From: Begonia masoniana
Lineage: Eukaryota > Streptophyta > Magnoliopsida > Cucurbitales > Begoniaceae
Reading direction: 5' to 3'
Length of the DNA: 64,000 bases
NCBI GenBank assembly: GCA_022432975.1
Contig: CM039510.1
Location: forward strand, 36,742,374-36,806,373
Part shown: positions 11,901 to 24,570 of the stretch, piece by piece
Position numbering within the stretch: position 1 is the first letter of the stretch
Layout of the letters: each line of letters opens with the position of its first letter
Position numbers and translations under genes: made by a program
Notes under the pieces: generated by a model
Databases searched by the model: none
What the model was told of the DNA's origin: nothing
Seen by the model: the letters and a program-made list of their open reading frames with translations, nothing else

Positions 11901-12984
11901 ACCCCTACCGGTTCCGGAATGGAAGTGGGATCAAGTGGCAATGGATTTTGTTACAGGATTGCCTAGAACAACAAAAGGACATGATGCGATTTGGGTAATA
12001 GTTGACCGTTTGACCAAATCCACCCATTTTCTGCCGATAAAGATAACATATTCGATGGATCAACTTGCTGAGTTGTATGTGCAAGAGATCATTAGATTAC
12101 ATGGAGTTCCAAGCACTATAGTTTCAGACCGAGACTCTAGATTTACATCTAAGTTTTGGAAAAGTTTGCATAAGGCTATGGGAACGCAACTTAACTTTAG
12201 CACAGCCTTTCACCCTCAAACAGATGGACAATCTGAGAGAACTATTCAGACCTTAGAGGATATGCTCCGAGCGTGCATATTAGATTTTCAAGGATCTTGG
12301 AGTAAGTATTTACCATTGGTAGAGTTCTCTTACAACAACAGTTTTCAGGCGACAATAGGAATGGCACCGTATGAGGCATTATATGGACGAAAATGCAGAT
12401 CACCGTTGTACTGGGATGAAGTTGGTGAAGCACAACTACTAGGTCCTGATATCGTGCAGCAAACAGTGGAGAAGATTGCCCTCATCCGACAGAAAATTTT
12501 GACAGCTCAAAGCCGACAGAAAAGCTATGCAGACAAGAGGAGAAGAGAACTGGAATTTGAAGTAGAGGATGAAGTTTTTCTTAAGATATCACCATTCAAA
12601 GGAGTTGTGAGGTTTGGAAAAAGGGGCAAACTAAACCCTAGATTTATTGGACCGTTCCCAATTCTGAAGAAGATCGGGAAAACAGCTTATCAGTTACAGC
12701 TACCAGCCTCTATGGGAGGAATACATAACGTGTTCCATGTCTCTATGTTAAAGAAGTGTGTGCGGGATCCAGCTCAAGTTGTCGAACAGCAAAGCATTGA
12801 AATTCAACCTACACTTACCTATGAAGAAAAGCCAGTAAAGATTTTAGATTTTGCAGTAAAGGTATTACGCAACAAGGAGGTACCATTGGTAAAAGTCTTA
12901 TGGCACAATCAGAATACAGAGGAAGCAACATGGGAGCGCCAGCAAGACATGTTAGACCAACATCCAGAGTTATTCAGGTACTGA
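8995..12984 (+). CDS. Gag C-terminus plus Pol polyprotein, Tekay/Del-type chromovirus, family A
   Basis: A 1329-codon open frame that copies and integrates the element's RNA. Order by residue: gag capsid end; two CCHC zinc knuckles (about 138-151 and 158-171); protease DSGATHSF (about 217); reverse transcriptase with [18 protein letters not shown] and FIDD (Asp-Asp about 554-555); RNase H YCDAS (about 701); integrase zinc finger [10 protein letters not shown]...CLVCQQ (about 920-960); integrase core with Asp about 984, Asp about 1045 and Glu about 1081, a D-D35-E spacing; and a C-terminal chromodomain ending [10 protein letters not shown] (about 1275-1329). All catalytic residues are present. 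The true protein starts at 8460; the shown start is only where the frame reopens after the gag frameshifts. A weak purine tract (ATGAAGGGTAGA) and the 3' LTR follow. Confidence 0.95.
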   Translation: MSLKQTGSVAEYNRQFESLSRFAGYLVHRNEDKVFQYLQGLKPEIYRGVKYSGIKGLSFSEVVSTALEAEEAEMKCAGPKEAPRKFFQPHQQRGMKRPADGQSGQGSEKKVPDTKKFPQCMKCMKSHPGECKFGTGKCYNCEEFGHSFKDCPKPRVLRCFNCNKTGHVIRDCPTLKSGPAKIKPRIFSMMESGEEDQPAVVSGTILVNSMPAFTLLDSGATHSFVASAFADKLEVQSTPSRLAFNVALPSGEHLYSNQVLHDCMVLVGDKNLSADLIVMDIMGFDVILGMDWLFKHHAIIDCRTGIVSFQPPGGLKHTFQASEKSKEMSVMTSLNFRPSPCKEYLCFLACVLDTQLVGKATPQNILAVQDFPEVFLDDLPGLPPDREIEFVVDVYPGAEPVSKNPYRLAPTELKELKKQLEDLLEKGFIRPSFSPWGAPVLFVKKKDGSMRMCVDYRELNKLTIKNKYPLPRIDDLFDQLNGARVFSKIDLRSGYYQLKVKSEDISKTAFRTRYGHYEFLVMSFGLTNAPAAFMDLMNRVFHEYLDKFVIVFIDDILIYSRTKEDHARHLNLVLGVLRQHQLYAKFSKCEFWLDRVHFLGHVISGDGISVDPAKVQAVKEWPQPKNATDIRSFLGLAGYYRKFIEGFSKIATPLTKLTRKNVKYLWTDECEHSFQALKQKLTNTPILTLPAENGKFSIYCDASKIGLGCVLMQEGKVIAYASRQLKTHEKNYPTHDLELAAVVFALKIWRHYLYGQSCEIFSDHKSLKYIFTQKELNMRQRRWLEFVKDYDLEIKYHPGKANVVADALSRVTTSTPPMNLSMPLTLESEFQKFNLEAVTDVTAILSAITLKPTILEKIKEAQITDDECSKYKSNMDSTDKSDFNNSTDGVLKFRNRWFVPADTELRKEILSEAHSSRFSVHPGSTKMYRDLKQHFWWPGMKRCVAKHVESCLVCQQIKAEHQRPAGTLQPLPVPEWKWDQVAMDFVTGLPRTTKGHDAIWVIVDRLTKSTHFLPIKITYSMDQLAELYVQEIIRLHGVPSTIVSDRDSRFTSKFWKSLHKAMGTQLNFSTAFHPQTDGQSERTIQTLEDMLRACILDFQGSWSKYLPLVEFSYNNSFQATIGMAPYEALYGRKCRSPLYWDEVGEAQLLGPDIVQQTVEKIALIRQKILTAQSRQKSYADKRRRELEFEVEDEVFLKISPFKGVVRFGKRGKLNPRFIGPFPILKKIGKTAYQLQLPASMGGIHNVFHVSMLKKCVRDPAQVVEQQSIEIQPTLTYEEKPVKILDFAVKVLRNKEVPLVKVLWHNQNTEEATWERQQDMLDQHPELFRY

Positions 12985-13019
12985 ATTTTGAGGACAAAAT
13001 TCTTTTATGAAGGGTAGAT

Positions 13020-15259
13020 TGTAGCACCTGGTTCTATCGAACCAGCCTTTTATTATTAAAGTAATACACTTGACTAGGTAATGAATTAAATAAGGTTGTT
13101 GAACAACTTGTTAAGGGTATTAGAGTAATTTACAATGTTCAAAAGTTGGGTAACGTATTTAAGGATAAGGGTTGGGTTTATTGCACTGTAGCCGCCACTC
13201 CCCTCTCATACTCTTCTCTTCGGAAACTTTCAGCTCAAGCAGCCGAGCTCTCTAGGCGATTCTCCTCGCTCGGTTCTCCTTCGACTTAGGTAAGTTTCTT
13301 TTCCTTATTTCTCTTGTGGTATAGTGGTGAAATGCCTGGAGGATTGCAATGTGAGGATTTTGAGGATGCTGAGATTGAGTGTAGATTCGGGTTTTAGCGA
13401 TAAGTAGGAATGCTCGGGTAGTAGAGTTTCTAACTAGATTTCTCGAACCGCTGTTTGATATTTTGAAAGGTTTAGTGAAGCCTTGATTTATATTCTGTAT
13501 GAACTTAGGTGAACAGACCTCCGAAGTAGCTAGCAACCAGACAGATTTTCAGGAGCCAGGTAAGTAAAGTATTGCTTGTGCCTTCGGGCCTACATCACAA
13601 AACAGTAGGTTTATGTATGCTTGAATGTTTCTATTGTCCATGCATCATGTTTTGTTAAAAGTTACGAAAATGAATTTCATGTAAGGAATGGTAAGGTATG
13701 AACTGTATGCGACAGACAAGCTATTAAGGGAACTAATCCACCCCTTAACTTATGAAGGGATTTAGACATTGGGAGAATTGATCCCACTCCCAAGGGAACC
13801 ATGGGATCAGATCAAGTGTTAAGGGAATTCATCTGCCCCTTAATTAAGTAGGAGGATGTAGACATTGGGAGAATTGATCCCACTCCCAAGGGAACTATGG
13901 GATCAGATCATGTTATGAACGAATGCGTATGCCACTGAGATGAGAAAAATAGAAACTGCATATTTAGGAGTTTAAGTTCAGCATTTTACTTCATTCATAT
14001 ACTGCTTTACTTACTTAGCATTAGGCTAATAGATGAGTTTTGTGATGTAGGTGAAGAAGTGTTAGCAGGTGTGTCTCCTGATCGTGTTGAGGAATAGTGG
14101 ACGTTGGAGGAGTGCATTCAGGCTTCGGCATGGTAACTGATGGGGCGGTTTAGCATGTTGTCTACAGATGAGGGGGTTTAGTGGATAATGATTAATCGAG
14201 TATATGAAGTTTTTTTCTTAGTAAATGAGATTACAGCTATTTGACTTTGTTTTCGAGAATTTCTGATTTTCATGTTTTTACTGATTTTGATCAATACAAT
14301 GACTTGGAGTGTTATGAATGGATTTTTGGTAAAATGTTTTAAGTCTGTTAGATAGTCGAAGTTTTTCTCGGGTTATAGACAGGTTGTTTAGTCCATTGGT
14401 AGGAATTGAATAATTTTTGTATCAGTGGATATGTGTAGAGGTTTATTGCGTTCTGTGGAAGGAAATCGTGTTGATGTCTATCGGAAGAAAGAAGTCTATC
14501 GGTAGATGTGGTGTGTCAGTCTGTCGGAAGATGAAAGTCTATCGGCAAATGCCTTAAGGAGTCGTGTGAGAAGCACGTGTCGGCAGGTGTAGTCTGAGAG
14601 AGTTAAGGGGGTTTGTCGTTTAGCGAATCGGAAGATGTAGAGTAATCTGTTTGTCGTTTAGTGAATCGGAAGATGTAGAGTAATCTGTTTGTCGTTTAGT
14701 GAATCGGAAGATGTAGTGTATGTTTAATTCTATCGGAAGGAGTCATATTGTTGTTATCGGAAGATGTCGTGTGTTTATCTATTGAGAGATGAAATTGCGC
14801 TGACTTCATCGGCAGATGAAGTTTTGTTGACTTCATCGGCAGATGAAGTGGTGTATGAAGCTCTCACGACTTCATCGGCAGATGAAGTTGTGGGTGAAGT
14901 CGTGTAGACGTCATCGGCAGAAGCCTTTGGTTTTCTACTTCTGCTTCTTCTGTTGACTTTGTCGTCGGCAGATGAATTCGACTTTTGTAATTCCTTGAGT
15001 AGTCTATCACTTAAAACCTTAATTCTTTTGACCGGACACTTGAAATATTTCCATTAATCTTTCCAACAATATTTTCACCGCTGGTTTAACCCCATTGTAG
15101 TTTTAAATAATTTTTCCGCTGCAAAGTTTTCAAATGTTTTGAACGTTTAGTAAACGTCAAATTTTGTATGTCGAATGAAGTTTTAAATTTATTTGAAATT
15201 TCTTAGTCATGGTCAAGTAATGAGTAGCGAACCGGGTTCAGATAACTCGGGGCGTTACA
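13020..15259 (+). mobile_element. Family A LTR (copy 2), shared between two internal regions
   Basis: TGTAGCACC...GCGTTACA, 2240 bp, almost identical to 6105-8346. It keeps the splice-like layout: donor 1 at 13290, micro-exon 13509-13559, intron 2 13560-14050. A primer-binding site follows it at 15263 and a second gag begins at 15373, so it acts as 3' LTR of copy 1 and as 5' LTR of a second, truncated copy. Confidence 0.93.
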
Positions 15260-15372
15260 GTATGGTATCAGAGACATTCAGTTAAACCGTTCAAAAGATT
15301 ACTCATCAGTGCCAACCGTCGCATGAAAGTACTCCAACAACTGTAAGTGTTTATGTTAGCTTCAGTTATAAG

Positions 15373-16084
15373 ATGTTTATGAGTATAGATAATTTTCTGC
15401 AGAACCTTAGACAAATGGCTAGACGACCAGGGAGACCAAGAGTACCTAGGGAGATGCCAAACTTGAGGAATGAAGAAGATTCAAGTGTAATTAGACAGCT
15501 GACGGAGTTGATGCGTCAGCAGACAGATATTGTGCGACAGCAATCTGACCAGTTAGGTGTGTTATTGAGTCGGGAAACCCAAGGAAGTGCCAATTCAGGT
15601 CACGTCAATGAGCATTCAGGGGATAGATTTCGTAGGCTACAACCGCCCACATTTGATGGAAAGTCATCTAACCCGATTGTTGCTGAGGAATGGCTTCGAA
15701 AGATAGAGAGCATGTTCAGGTGTGCCAATGTTGGAGAAGGGGAGAAAGTCATTTTGGCAACGTTTCATCTAGCAGGGGATGCACAACTTTGGTGGGAGTC
15801 GCTGGAGATCACCACCGATATTGCAACCCTGTCCTGGTCGCAATTCAAGGAAGTCTTCTATGAGAAATATTTTAGCACCACTGTCCAGAACGCAAAGAAG
15901 GCTGAGTTTTTGAGCTTGAAGCAGACTGGGTCTGTGGCAGAGTACAATAGGCAATTCGAGTCTCTGTCAAGGTTTGCTGGATACCTTGTTCATAGAAATG
16001 AGGATAAAGTGTTTCAATACCTGCAAGGTCTAAAGCCAGAGATTTACAGAGGAGTGAAGTACTCAGGCATTAAAGGCTTGTCAT
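15373..16084 (+). CDS. Gag N-terminal part, family A copy 2, truncated
   Basis: Same start and sequence as 8460-9170, but here the gag frame is intact: the W-W-E site and both T runs are full length. It reads through the retrotransposon gag domain ([60 protein letters not shown]) to [11 protein letters not shown]. At 16084 it stops matching family A and runs into Athila-type DNA. The fused frame continues, meaningless, to a stop at 16227. Zinc knuckles and pol are missing. Confidence 0.9.
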
Positions 16085-17489
16085 CATGGAAGATAACGAG
16101 GAAGACAATAATGATAACCGGACTTTACTTGATTATGTTATACCTACTGTATCCGGAGTGCACTCAGCTATTCGCAAACCGGCCATCGCTGCTAATTTTG
16201 AAATTAAGCCGGGTATCTTGCACATGATTCAACAATCCCAATTTAGTGGCTTACCTTCTGAAGACCCCAAAGATCATATTGCCAATTTTTTAAAAGTATG
16301 CGATACTTTCCGATTTCACAATGTGGAGGATGATGCAGTGAGGTTACGCCTATTTCCATTCTTATTACGGGATCGTGCGAAGAACTAGTTTAACTCTTTG
16401 CCAGCTAATTCTATTAATACTTCTGAAGAGTTATGTTAGAAATTTCTTTCCAAGTTCTTTCCTTTCGAGAAGACCGCTAAGCTTCGCAACGATATAATGA
16501 ACTTTAGTCAATTCGATGAGGAAACATTAAATGAGGCATGGGCACGTTTCAAGGATATGTTACGAAAGTTTCCAAACCATGGCCTACCGAAGTGGATGCA
16601 TATTCAAACTTTTTATGTGGGCTTATCTGCATCTATTAAAACTCTAGTCAATGCAGCTGTAGGTGGTGTTTTAATGAGAAAAACTGAAGAAGCCGCTTAT
16701 GATTTTTTAGAGGAATTGGCATTTAATAATGACCAGTGTCCAGTGGAGCGATCAATTATGAAGCGCACAACGGGTACTCCAGAACTCGAGGCTATGAAAG
16801 CTTTAATTTTACAAGTTGCCTCATTAACTAAATAACTACAGGAATCTCATATGGCAGCGAGTGTTGGGAAAACATCGAAAGTTAGATGTCAGTGGTGTCA
16901 AGGGCCGCATTTGAGTGAAGAATGTAAAGAGGGAAATCCTATGTCGAATGAACCCGCAGAACAAGCTAACTATATGGGCAATTTTAATCATCAAGGCAAT
17001 CTCAATTTTAATACTTATAATCCAGGATGGCGACAACACCCAAATTTTTTATGGAGGAATTCTCAAAATTCTATGCAGCCACTTCAAGCAGCTCAACCTG
17101 GTCCGTCTCAACAAGTGGAGAAGAAAAATGATCTTGAAATAGCCCTTATGCAGTTTATGACCGAGACCCGTACAGCGATTCAAAATCAATCAGCTCAAAT
17201 TCGAAGTCTTGAAAATCAACCTTGTAAATTCGCAAGCGTTATTAATGGAAGACCTTAAGGCTCACTACCAAGTAACACAGAGGTGAATCCAAAAGATCAT
17301 TGTAATGCAATCACCACTCGAAAAGGAATAGTAATTGAACCAGTGCAAAAAGAGAAAAATGTGCCAAAAGTTGTTAATGAGGAGCCCAATGCTGGTGAAG
17401 TTCAAAAGTCACTACCATCTCATCAATCACCTCCGGTGCCATTTCCACAAAGATTGAAAAATATGAAGCTTGATAAACAATTTTCTTAA
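16085..17489 (+). pseudogene. Athila-type Gag, broken by stop codons
   Basis: One reading frame from ATG at 16086 shows an Athila-group gag: NFEIKPGILHMIQQSQFSG, SEDPKDHIANFL, then KFLSKFFP, NEAWARFKDML and a C-terminal CQWCQGPHLSEEC metal-binding segment. The frame is cut by in-frame stops at 16386, 16437, 16833, 17256 and 17487, with no frameshift, so it decayed by point mutation. Several stops look like TGG to TAG or CAG to TAG changes. The element's 5' LTR, primer-binding site and leader are missing; family-A gag DNA abuts it at 16084. Confidence 0.88.
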
Positions 17490-17570
17490 TTCCATGATGT
17501 CTTCAAGAAGCTCCACATTAATATTCCGTTTGCCGATGCGTTGGAACAAATGCAGAGTTATGCCTAATTT

Positions 17571-19859
17571 ATGAAAGATATTCTTTCACACAAGTGCAAA
17601 ATAGAGGAGTGTGGTATTATAGCTCTTACAGAAGAATGCAATGCTATTATTCAGAGGAAGCTCCTTAAAAAATTAAAGGATCCGGGAAGTTTTACTGTAC
17701 CTTGCGAGATTGGCAATTCTGTATTTACTAGGGCACAATGTGATTTGGGGGCGAATATTAATTTGATGTCTTTGTCTATATTCTGGAAACTCAATCTAGG
17801 CGAAGCAAAGCCGACAGGGGTTACATTATTGATGGCCGATCGCTTTATTAAACACCCGAGAGGAATCATTGAAGTTGTGTTCGTAAAAGTAGACAAATTC
17901 ATATTCCCTACTGATTTTATTGTGCTTGATATGGAAGAAGATCGAGATGTGCCGATTATTTTGGGTAGACCATTCCTTGCTACGGGTCGTGCCTTTATTG
18001 ATGTACAAAAAGGTAAATTGAGTTTGAGAGTGCAGGATGAAGAAGTCACATTTAATGTCTTCAAAGCCATGAAGTATCCAGGGGATACCAGTGATGTTTT
18101 TCGTGTTGAAGTTATCGAGTCTGCGATAGATGAAGTTGTATTTCAACCAGATGACCCTTTAGAAGCATGTATGTTTGAGCATAATTATTTTCTAGAAGAG
18201 GACAAGGAAGTACGTGGTTATGCGATGTGGAAGGACTCTTATAAGCCGAATAGGAGGAAGTATTATGAAAATTTGGGGGAAGGCCCGTCACGCACGTTAC
18301 CATCCATTGAGCAACCACCAGTGTTAGAACTGAAGACACTACCTGCCCATTTAAAATACGCATATTTACAGGCCCCATCTTCGTTACCAGTAATCATTTA
18401 TGCTGATTTATCCAAAGAAGAAAAAGAGAAATTACTCCGAGTTTTCCGAAAATTCAAATCGACAATGGGGTGGACTTTTGCTGATTTAAAGGGAATAAGC
18501 TCATCTTTTTATATGCATAGAATTCTTATGGAGGAAGGTCACAAACCATCAGTGGAACACCAACAACGTCTCAACCCCACCATGAAAGAAGTAGTACGAA
18601 AAGAAATCTTAAAGTGGTTAGATGCCGGGGTGATATATCCAATTTCTGACATTTCATGGGTTAGCCCCGTCCAGGTTGTACCGAAAAAGGGCGGGATGAC
18701 AGTTGTGCAAAATGAAAATAATGAGCTCATTCCTACTCGCACTGTTATCGGTTGGCGCATATGTATGGACTATAGGAAATTAAACAAGGTTACAAGAAAA
18801 TATCACTTCCCACTTCCGTTTATTGATCAGATGCTTGATAGGCTCTCAGGACACGAATTTTATTGTTTTTTTGATGGTTACTCCAGGTACAATCAAATTG
18901 CCATAGCTCCCGAAGACCAAGACAAAACTACATTTACCTGCCCGTACGACACCTTTGCATTTTGACGGATGCCCTTTGGTCTTTGTAACTCTCCGTCCAC
19001 TTTTCAATGATGTATGATAGCAATATTTTCTGACATGGTCGAATGCATTATTAAGGTATTCATGAATGATTTTTCTATTTTTGGGTCTTCTTTTGATCGT
19101 TGTCTGGAGAATCTGAATCTGGTACTTCAACGTTGTGCTGAGACAAATCTAGTGCTAAATTGGGAAAAATGTCATTTCATGGTACGGGAAGGTATTGTAT
19201 TAGGCCATCGGGTATCATCAAAAGATATAGAAGTGGATCGTGCCAAGATTGATACGATTGAGAAGTTACCACCACCTATCTCAGTTAAGGGAGTGAGGAG
19301 TTTTTTGGGACACGCCGGATTTTATCGTCGATTCATCAAAGACTTCAGTAAGATCACAAAGCCATTATGTAACCTACTGGAAAAGGGTGTGGAGTTTAAG
19401 TTTGATACTGAGTGTTTAAAGGCGTTCAATTTATTGAAAGAAAAGCTCATTTCAGCACCTATCATAGTGGCACCTGATTCGAACCATCCTTTCGAAATTA
19501 TAAGCGATGCCAATGATTTTGCAATTGGCGCAGTGTTAGGGCAACGAAAAGATAAAACCTTCCGAACTATTTACTATGCAAGCCGAGTCCTTAATAAAGC
19601 CCAGTTGAATTATGCTACGACAGAAAAAGAACTACTTGCAGTTGTATTCGCCTTCGACAAATTTCGTCCTTATCTTATCGGCAATAAGGTAATAGTTTTC
19701 ATTGATCATTCAGCCATTAAATACCTTATGGTCAAGAAAGATGCAAAGCCTCGCCTCATTCATTGGGTTTTATTACTCCAAGAGTTCGATATGGAAATTA
19801 GAGATAAAAAAAGCACGGAAAATCTAGTGACAGATCACCTGTCAAGACTACAACCTTAG
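17571..19859 (+). pseudogene. Athila-type protease, reverse transcriptase and RNase H, defective
   Basis: Continues in the same frame as gag. The protease has CDLGANINLM, the Athila/Tat form of the active site (about 17740), and IILGRPFLATGRAFID. The reverse transcriptase runs from about 18440 with SWVSPVQVVPKKGG, CMDYRKLNK and MPFGLCN. RNase H has [14 protein letters not shown] and [16 protein letters not shown]. Stops at 17565, 18963 and 19008 (the last two fit CGA to TGA at Arg positions) and 19857 break it. At the catalytic box the usual Asp-Asp reads Asn-Asp (FMNDFS, Asn at 19065-19067). It cannot be functional. Confidence 0.9.
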
Positions 19860-20098
19860 GAACATATGCATGAGGATGAAATATCAATTGTTGATACCTT
19901 TTCGGATGAACAACTCTTTAGTGTCGACAATACTCCATGGTTCGCAAATATCGTCAATTTCCTCGCTAGTGGTGTTATACCCATAGAGCCTTCAGCTCAT
20001 AAACGAAAGAAATTTGTTGCTGATGCTAAAAGATATTATTAGGATGATCCATTTCTTTACAAGCACTGTGCGGATCAGGTCATAAGGCGGTGCATTCC
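19860..20098 (+). pseudogene. Athila-type integrase, 5' segment before the nested insertion
   Basis: Same frame as RNase H: PWFANIVNFLASG, then DDPFLYKHCADQVIRRCIP, the linker and start of the integrase zinc finger. Stop TAG at 20040 replaces an expected Trp. The segment ends at TSD ATTCC (20094-20098). The coding sequence resumes at 31714 after the solo LTR and the element nested in it. Confidence 0.85.
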
Positions 20099-22055
20099 TG
20101 TAACGCCCCGAGTTATCTGAACCCGGTTTGCTACTCATAACGCTGAACCGAACCATGACGTCTTGATGCAAAATTTAAAATTTTACTCGACAGCCAAAAT
20201 TTGACTTTTTCTAAAACTAAATATATTTTAAAACTTGCAGCGGAAAATCAATTGGACATCAATGAAGCTAAGTGACCTGTGAAAACATTTTAAAATGACT
20301 GTTGGAAGTGTTAAGAGTAGTTGGCTAAAAGACGTAAAGCTAAAAAAATAAACGCGGAATGCCCGTGAAGTTGCCGAAGTCGAACACATCTGCCGACGAC
20401 AAAGTCAACGGAAGAAGCAGAAATAGGGATTAGGAGGTTTCTACTGATGACGTGTACAAACAACGCACCACCATTTACCGATAAGCCAACCCAACTACAT
20501 CTGCCGATGAAGGCAACATAACTTCATCTGCCGATGAAGTCAACAAAACTTCATCTGCCGATGAAGTCAACAAAACTTCATCTGCCGATGGAGTCAACAT
20601 AACTTCGTCTACCGATAGATTTCCATCTGCCGATAGACAAGCACGCGACATCCACCGGCAACGACATTACGACTCCTTCCGATAAGATTAAAATACACGC
20701 TACATCTGCCGATAGCAAAACTACAGGTTTTGCGACTTGCACCTGCCGATGACGTCAGCCGGATGTTCTCTCTCTCATCCAACGACTTTACTGAAGGCAC
20801 CTTCCGATAGGCAAAACGACAAAACTAACATCCAGAAACAAACCAAATCACTGCCCTTCCTAAATTCAGTAAAAACAATGTTTTCAAAATCCAACAGAAT
20901 ACCAATATCAGAAGATTCTCAAAAATGTTTTCAAAGCCTTGAAACAACTATTGTCATAAAATTTCAGTAAAACATCTATACCGAACTAGTTACCCTCAAC
21001 TCAACACCTACAGCCATGGATTAAACCGCCTCAACAGATGACCAAACCGATACCTGAAAATGCTCCTCCAACCAGCCTATTCCTCATGTTGGTCGGTAAA
21101 CATACCTTCAGTAACTTCTTCACCTACATCACAAAACTCATCTATTAGCCTAATGCCAAGCAAGTAGAGCGATGAATGAAATGGATCAATGAAGCAATAA
21201 TTTCCCTAAACATGCGGTCTCTACTTTCTCATCTCAGTTGTATTCAAATTCGTTCTCTGTTGATCCCTTTGTACGATGGGAAAGTGGATCAGTCATCCCC
21301 CAAAGCATACATCCTCTGATCTCAATTAAGGGGCGGATTAATTCCCTTAACAGTTAACTGGTCTGATCCCCCTGTAGGATTGGGAAGTTGATCACTTTTC
21401 CCAAAACCTCAATCCTCTGTTCACAGTTAAGGGGCGGATTAATCCCCCTTAACAGTTGTTCTGATCATTCTGCTCACACTTACCATGCGTTTCATGTAAA
21501 TTCATTTTCGTAATCTTTCAAAAACATGATGCATGACAACTGGAAAATAAACATACAAAACATACATAAACCCTACTGTTTTGTGATGTAGGCCCGAAGG
21601 CACAAACAAACTCTACTTACCTGGATTCTTGGCGAGTGCTCGGTTAGGAGCTTCTTCGGGATCTTTCTTACCTAGAACATAAACAGAACATTAAGTCAAC
21701 CTGTACTAAACCTAATTCTAAGGCATTCAGAAAACCTAAGGGAATAGTTGGGAGTTCTGATCGCCAAGCATTACTGATTCTATGCTAAACCCGTATCTAC
21801 TCACTTTCCTGATGAGTTCCCAAAATAGATATCTAACACTTCCCCCATACAATCTTCCTTAGTTACTAAGTCAGAAAAATCGAGGTAGAAACTTACCTAG
21901 CTCGTTGAACGGACTCGGGGAATGAAATCGCCTGGGAAGTCTGCTGGTTTGAGCTGAAAACCGAGAGCAAGAATGAATAGTGGCGGCTGAGCTCAATAGA
22001 TTCTTTCTAAATAGGTTATCCACTAATAATTTTTTAATTTACCATAATGCCCTTG
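20099..22055 (-). mobile_element. Solo LTR of family A', 3' part (split by a nested element)
   Basis: On the minus strand this is the LTR's downstream ~1950 bp, ending GGGGCGTTACA at 20099. It resembles family A in its end, leader and hairpin array but is clearly diverged. The target duplication ATTCC lies at 20094-20098 and 31714-31718. No internal region belongs to it, so it is a solo LTR. Splice-like layout on the minus strand: donor 1 at 21896, micro-exon 21671-21621 (51 nt), intron 2 21620-21124 (497 nt). The last five bases, 22051-22055 (CCTTG), are the duplication of the nested family-B insertion. Confidence 0.88.
20380..20812 (-). repeat. Hairpin-motif array of the A' LTR
   Basis: About a dozen copies of CATCTGCCGATG (plus-strand reading). 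Three adjacent units of ~30 bp read ACTTCATCTGCCGATGAAGT with CAACA spacers, at about 20519-20600. Confidence 0.88.
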
Positions 22056-24529
22056 TGTAACGACCCGAGGAGGATCATCACGTGTCATGACTTTCCTTTA
22101 AACTTATCCGTACTTTTATACCTCTGTAATCGGTGTATATATTTTTTTTTATATATATATCAAATCTCATTCTAACTTAACTTAAGTTCGCTGAACAACC
22201 ACATTTAACTTTCACTCCTGCCGGTCGCTAAACGACAAACATCCAGTTGTTCTACCGGCCTGCACGTGCATCTCACATGATTCATTAGACATCTATCGGC
22301 AGGCACACATATTTGCATCTGCCGATGGTCACGTGCATCACGCGTGACCAATTAAATCATCACTCAATTACAACGACAAAAGACTGACTTATCTACCGAT
22401 GACAAGGCACTCCATCTGCCGATGGCAACACACAACATCTGCCGATGGCAGTTATACTACATCTTCTGATAGATTAACTCACATCATCTGCCGATGACGT
22501 GGCACTACATCTTCTGGTAGATTAACTCACATCATCTGCCGATGACGTGGCACTACATCTTCTGGTAAGGCGGAATGACATTTCCATCTTCCGGTATCTT
22601 GACCTACTACACATGCCGATCTCTAGGCATATCGTCTGCTGATGACGTCAGCCGGAAGACAAATACTTTTCCTCTTCCGATGACGTCCTCCGGAAGACAG
22701 ACTTACCCGACTCCCATCACAATCCTCCTGTCGATTTCTACACTTCAAAATAACACATCTCCTGCCGATAGACAAGTACTTTCATCTACCGACTACTAAA
22801 CATTAACCTAACATCTTCTTCTTCCGGTAGACAAGCAAACTTCATCTACCGATTTCTAAACTCCATAATAACACTCACACCTTCCGATAGACAAATACAT
22901 TTCGTCTACCGGCAGCACAAACATCATAACTTCAAACTTAATACCGGGACACCAACAGAATAAACCACAGATTCATTAAACTCATACAGCGGAAGACTTA
23001 GTTAAAATCACTCATTCTATATTCTTATAATATACTCATAATCAGTATTCAAGCTAGACAAGTTCAAGCTCCATAATCATAAGTAACATCATCCTACTTA
23101 AACTTTATGTTCATAGTTATCATTAAAACCTTAAGAGTAAAACCAGAGGGTCATAATCGCCATCCAGCCACAGACTTTCCACCCTGAGCACCTTCCAGCA
23201 ACCAGCTTAAACTTCATCCTCAACTTTGTATTCCTCACCTGATATTTCTTCACCTACATCGTAAGGTGTAACTGTAAGCCTAAGGCTTAGTAAGGAATGC
23301 AAACTATTATGAGTTCATGAATGCATAACTTGGAGAAAAACATGCTCATAAGTCTTTTCTTTTCACGTACTTGTTCTTAATCATCATTCATAATCGTATC
23401 TCGTATTCATTGTTCATAATCATCATTCGTAGACATGCTCATATTCATCATTCCTTTCATCATTCATATTCTTCATTACATTATGTGGTTTAAGGGAGGA
23501 TTTGTGCCGGTAAAGGGGGTTCGACAGTGAGTTTGATCATGGTCCCTACTGCGGGTCGTATTCATATGTCCTACTGCGGACTGTGACATACGCCGAACCA
23601 CCCCCAACCCTCACTTAACCACGTTGCATAAGTTTTATCTTCTTATTTTATTCATGAGAAAACATATTTCAAAACATTTTCATATGCTTGAGAAGTAAAA
23701 CATGATGCATAACATAAATGCACTTAATCATCGAACTAAGACAGGGGAGAACATCAGAATAACATAACCATATCCATCGACATTTCATCAAACATATAGA
23801 AGACAACGTTCACTAAATCTAACATAGTCCTTTGATGTAGGGCCCTATTGGCCGGAAACTTAGTACATTCACTTACCTGGATCCTTAGCAACTTGAATCA
23901 CTTTCTCTTCAACTTCTTCACCTAAAACATTCCACATTATAGTAGTTAAAATCAAGTCCTAAAAGTTCTAATCGAAAGTCATCCTAGAATCTAGCAGCTA
24001 AGGTTCTCTGTGCAGTCTGAAATCCAAACCGAAACAGCTAGATATAGCTATCGATTAAACGGGGTCGGTTATATAAAAGGTCCAGAATCGATTTAAAGGT
24101 GGCATTACCAAATGAAGATAAGGAACGATAACCAACTGACTTAGCCATTGAAGAACTCGAAAGTACAAGTTCAACTGAAAACAGAGTTCTAAATGACTAC
24201 CCGGCATCTAAATTGTCAAAATCTTACCTAGAATGCGGGTTACCGGAGTAGAGGCTGAAAAACCAGTTGCTGGGGAGGAAGAAAGTTCCAGAGAAGAAGG
24301 GAGTCGCCGAGAGGAAATGTCGGCTGCAGTGAGGTTTAAATGAGATTTAAGGTTTCAATTTTCTATTTATACCTGATCCTTCAGTCTTTATTACAAAATT
24401 GCCACTCAACCTAGTTTTACTCAACTTGTAATGAATTTGCCTCAACATTAAATTTAATCATAAAGGTTAAATAAAGGGTAACAATGAGAATGGTCAGAAA
24501 ATCACCTGGCCGAAATGTCGGGCGTTACA
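22056..24529 (-). mobile_element. Family B 3' LTR
   Basis: On the minus strand TGTAACGCCCGAC...GGGTCGTTACA, 2474 bp. TATA-like TATAAATAG at 24371-24363, leader CACTGCAGCCGACA at about 24330, micro-exon 23921-23877 (45 nt), intron 2 23876-23254 (623 nt). A hairpin-motif array fills about 22220-22920. Within it are the palindrome TGACGTCA (about 22645-22652) and several TGACGT sites. Confidence 0.95.
22220..22920 (-). repeat. Hairpin-motif array of the family B LTR
   Basis: About 20 variants of CATCTGCCGATG, CATCTTCCGGTA and CTACCGATAGAC. Near-perfect ~50-bp repeats (ATTAACTCACATCATCTGCC, then GATGACGTGGCACTACATCT) lie at about 22470-22565. The right LTR has the same array at about 29317-30020. 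Confidence 0.88.
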
Positions 24530-24570
24530 TCCACCCCTCCTTAAACAAAATTTTCGTCCCCGAAAATTGG

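Noticed and set aside
22575..22799. 74-codon ORF repeated at 29672-29896
   Set aside because: Translation of the LTR hairpin array; duplicated only because the LTRs are.
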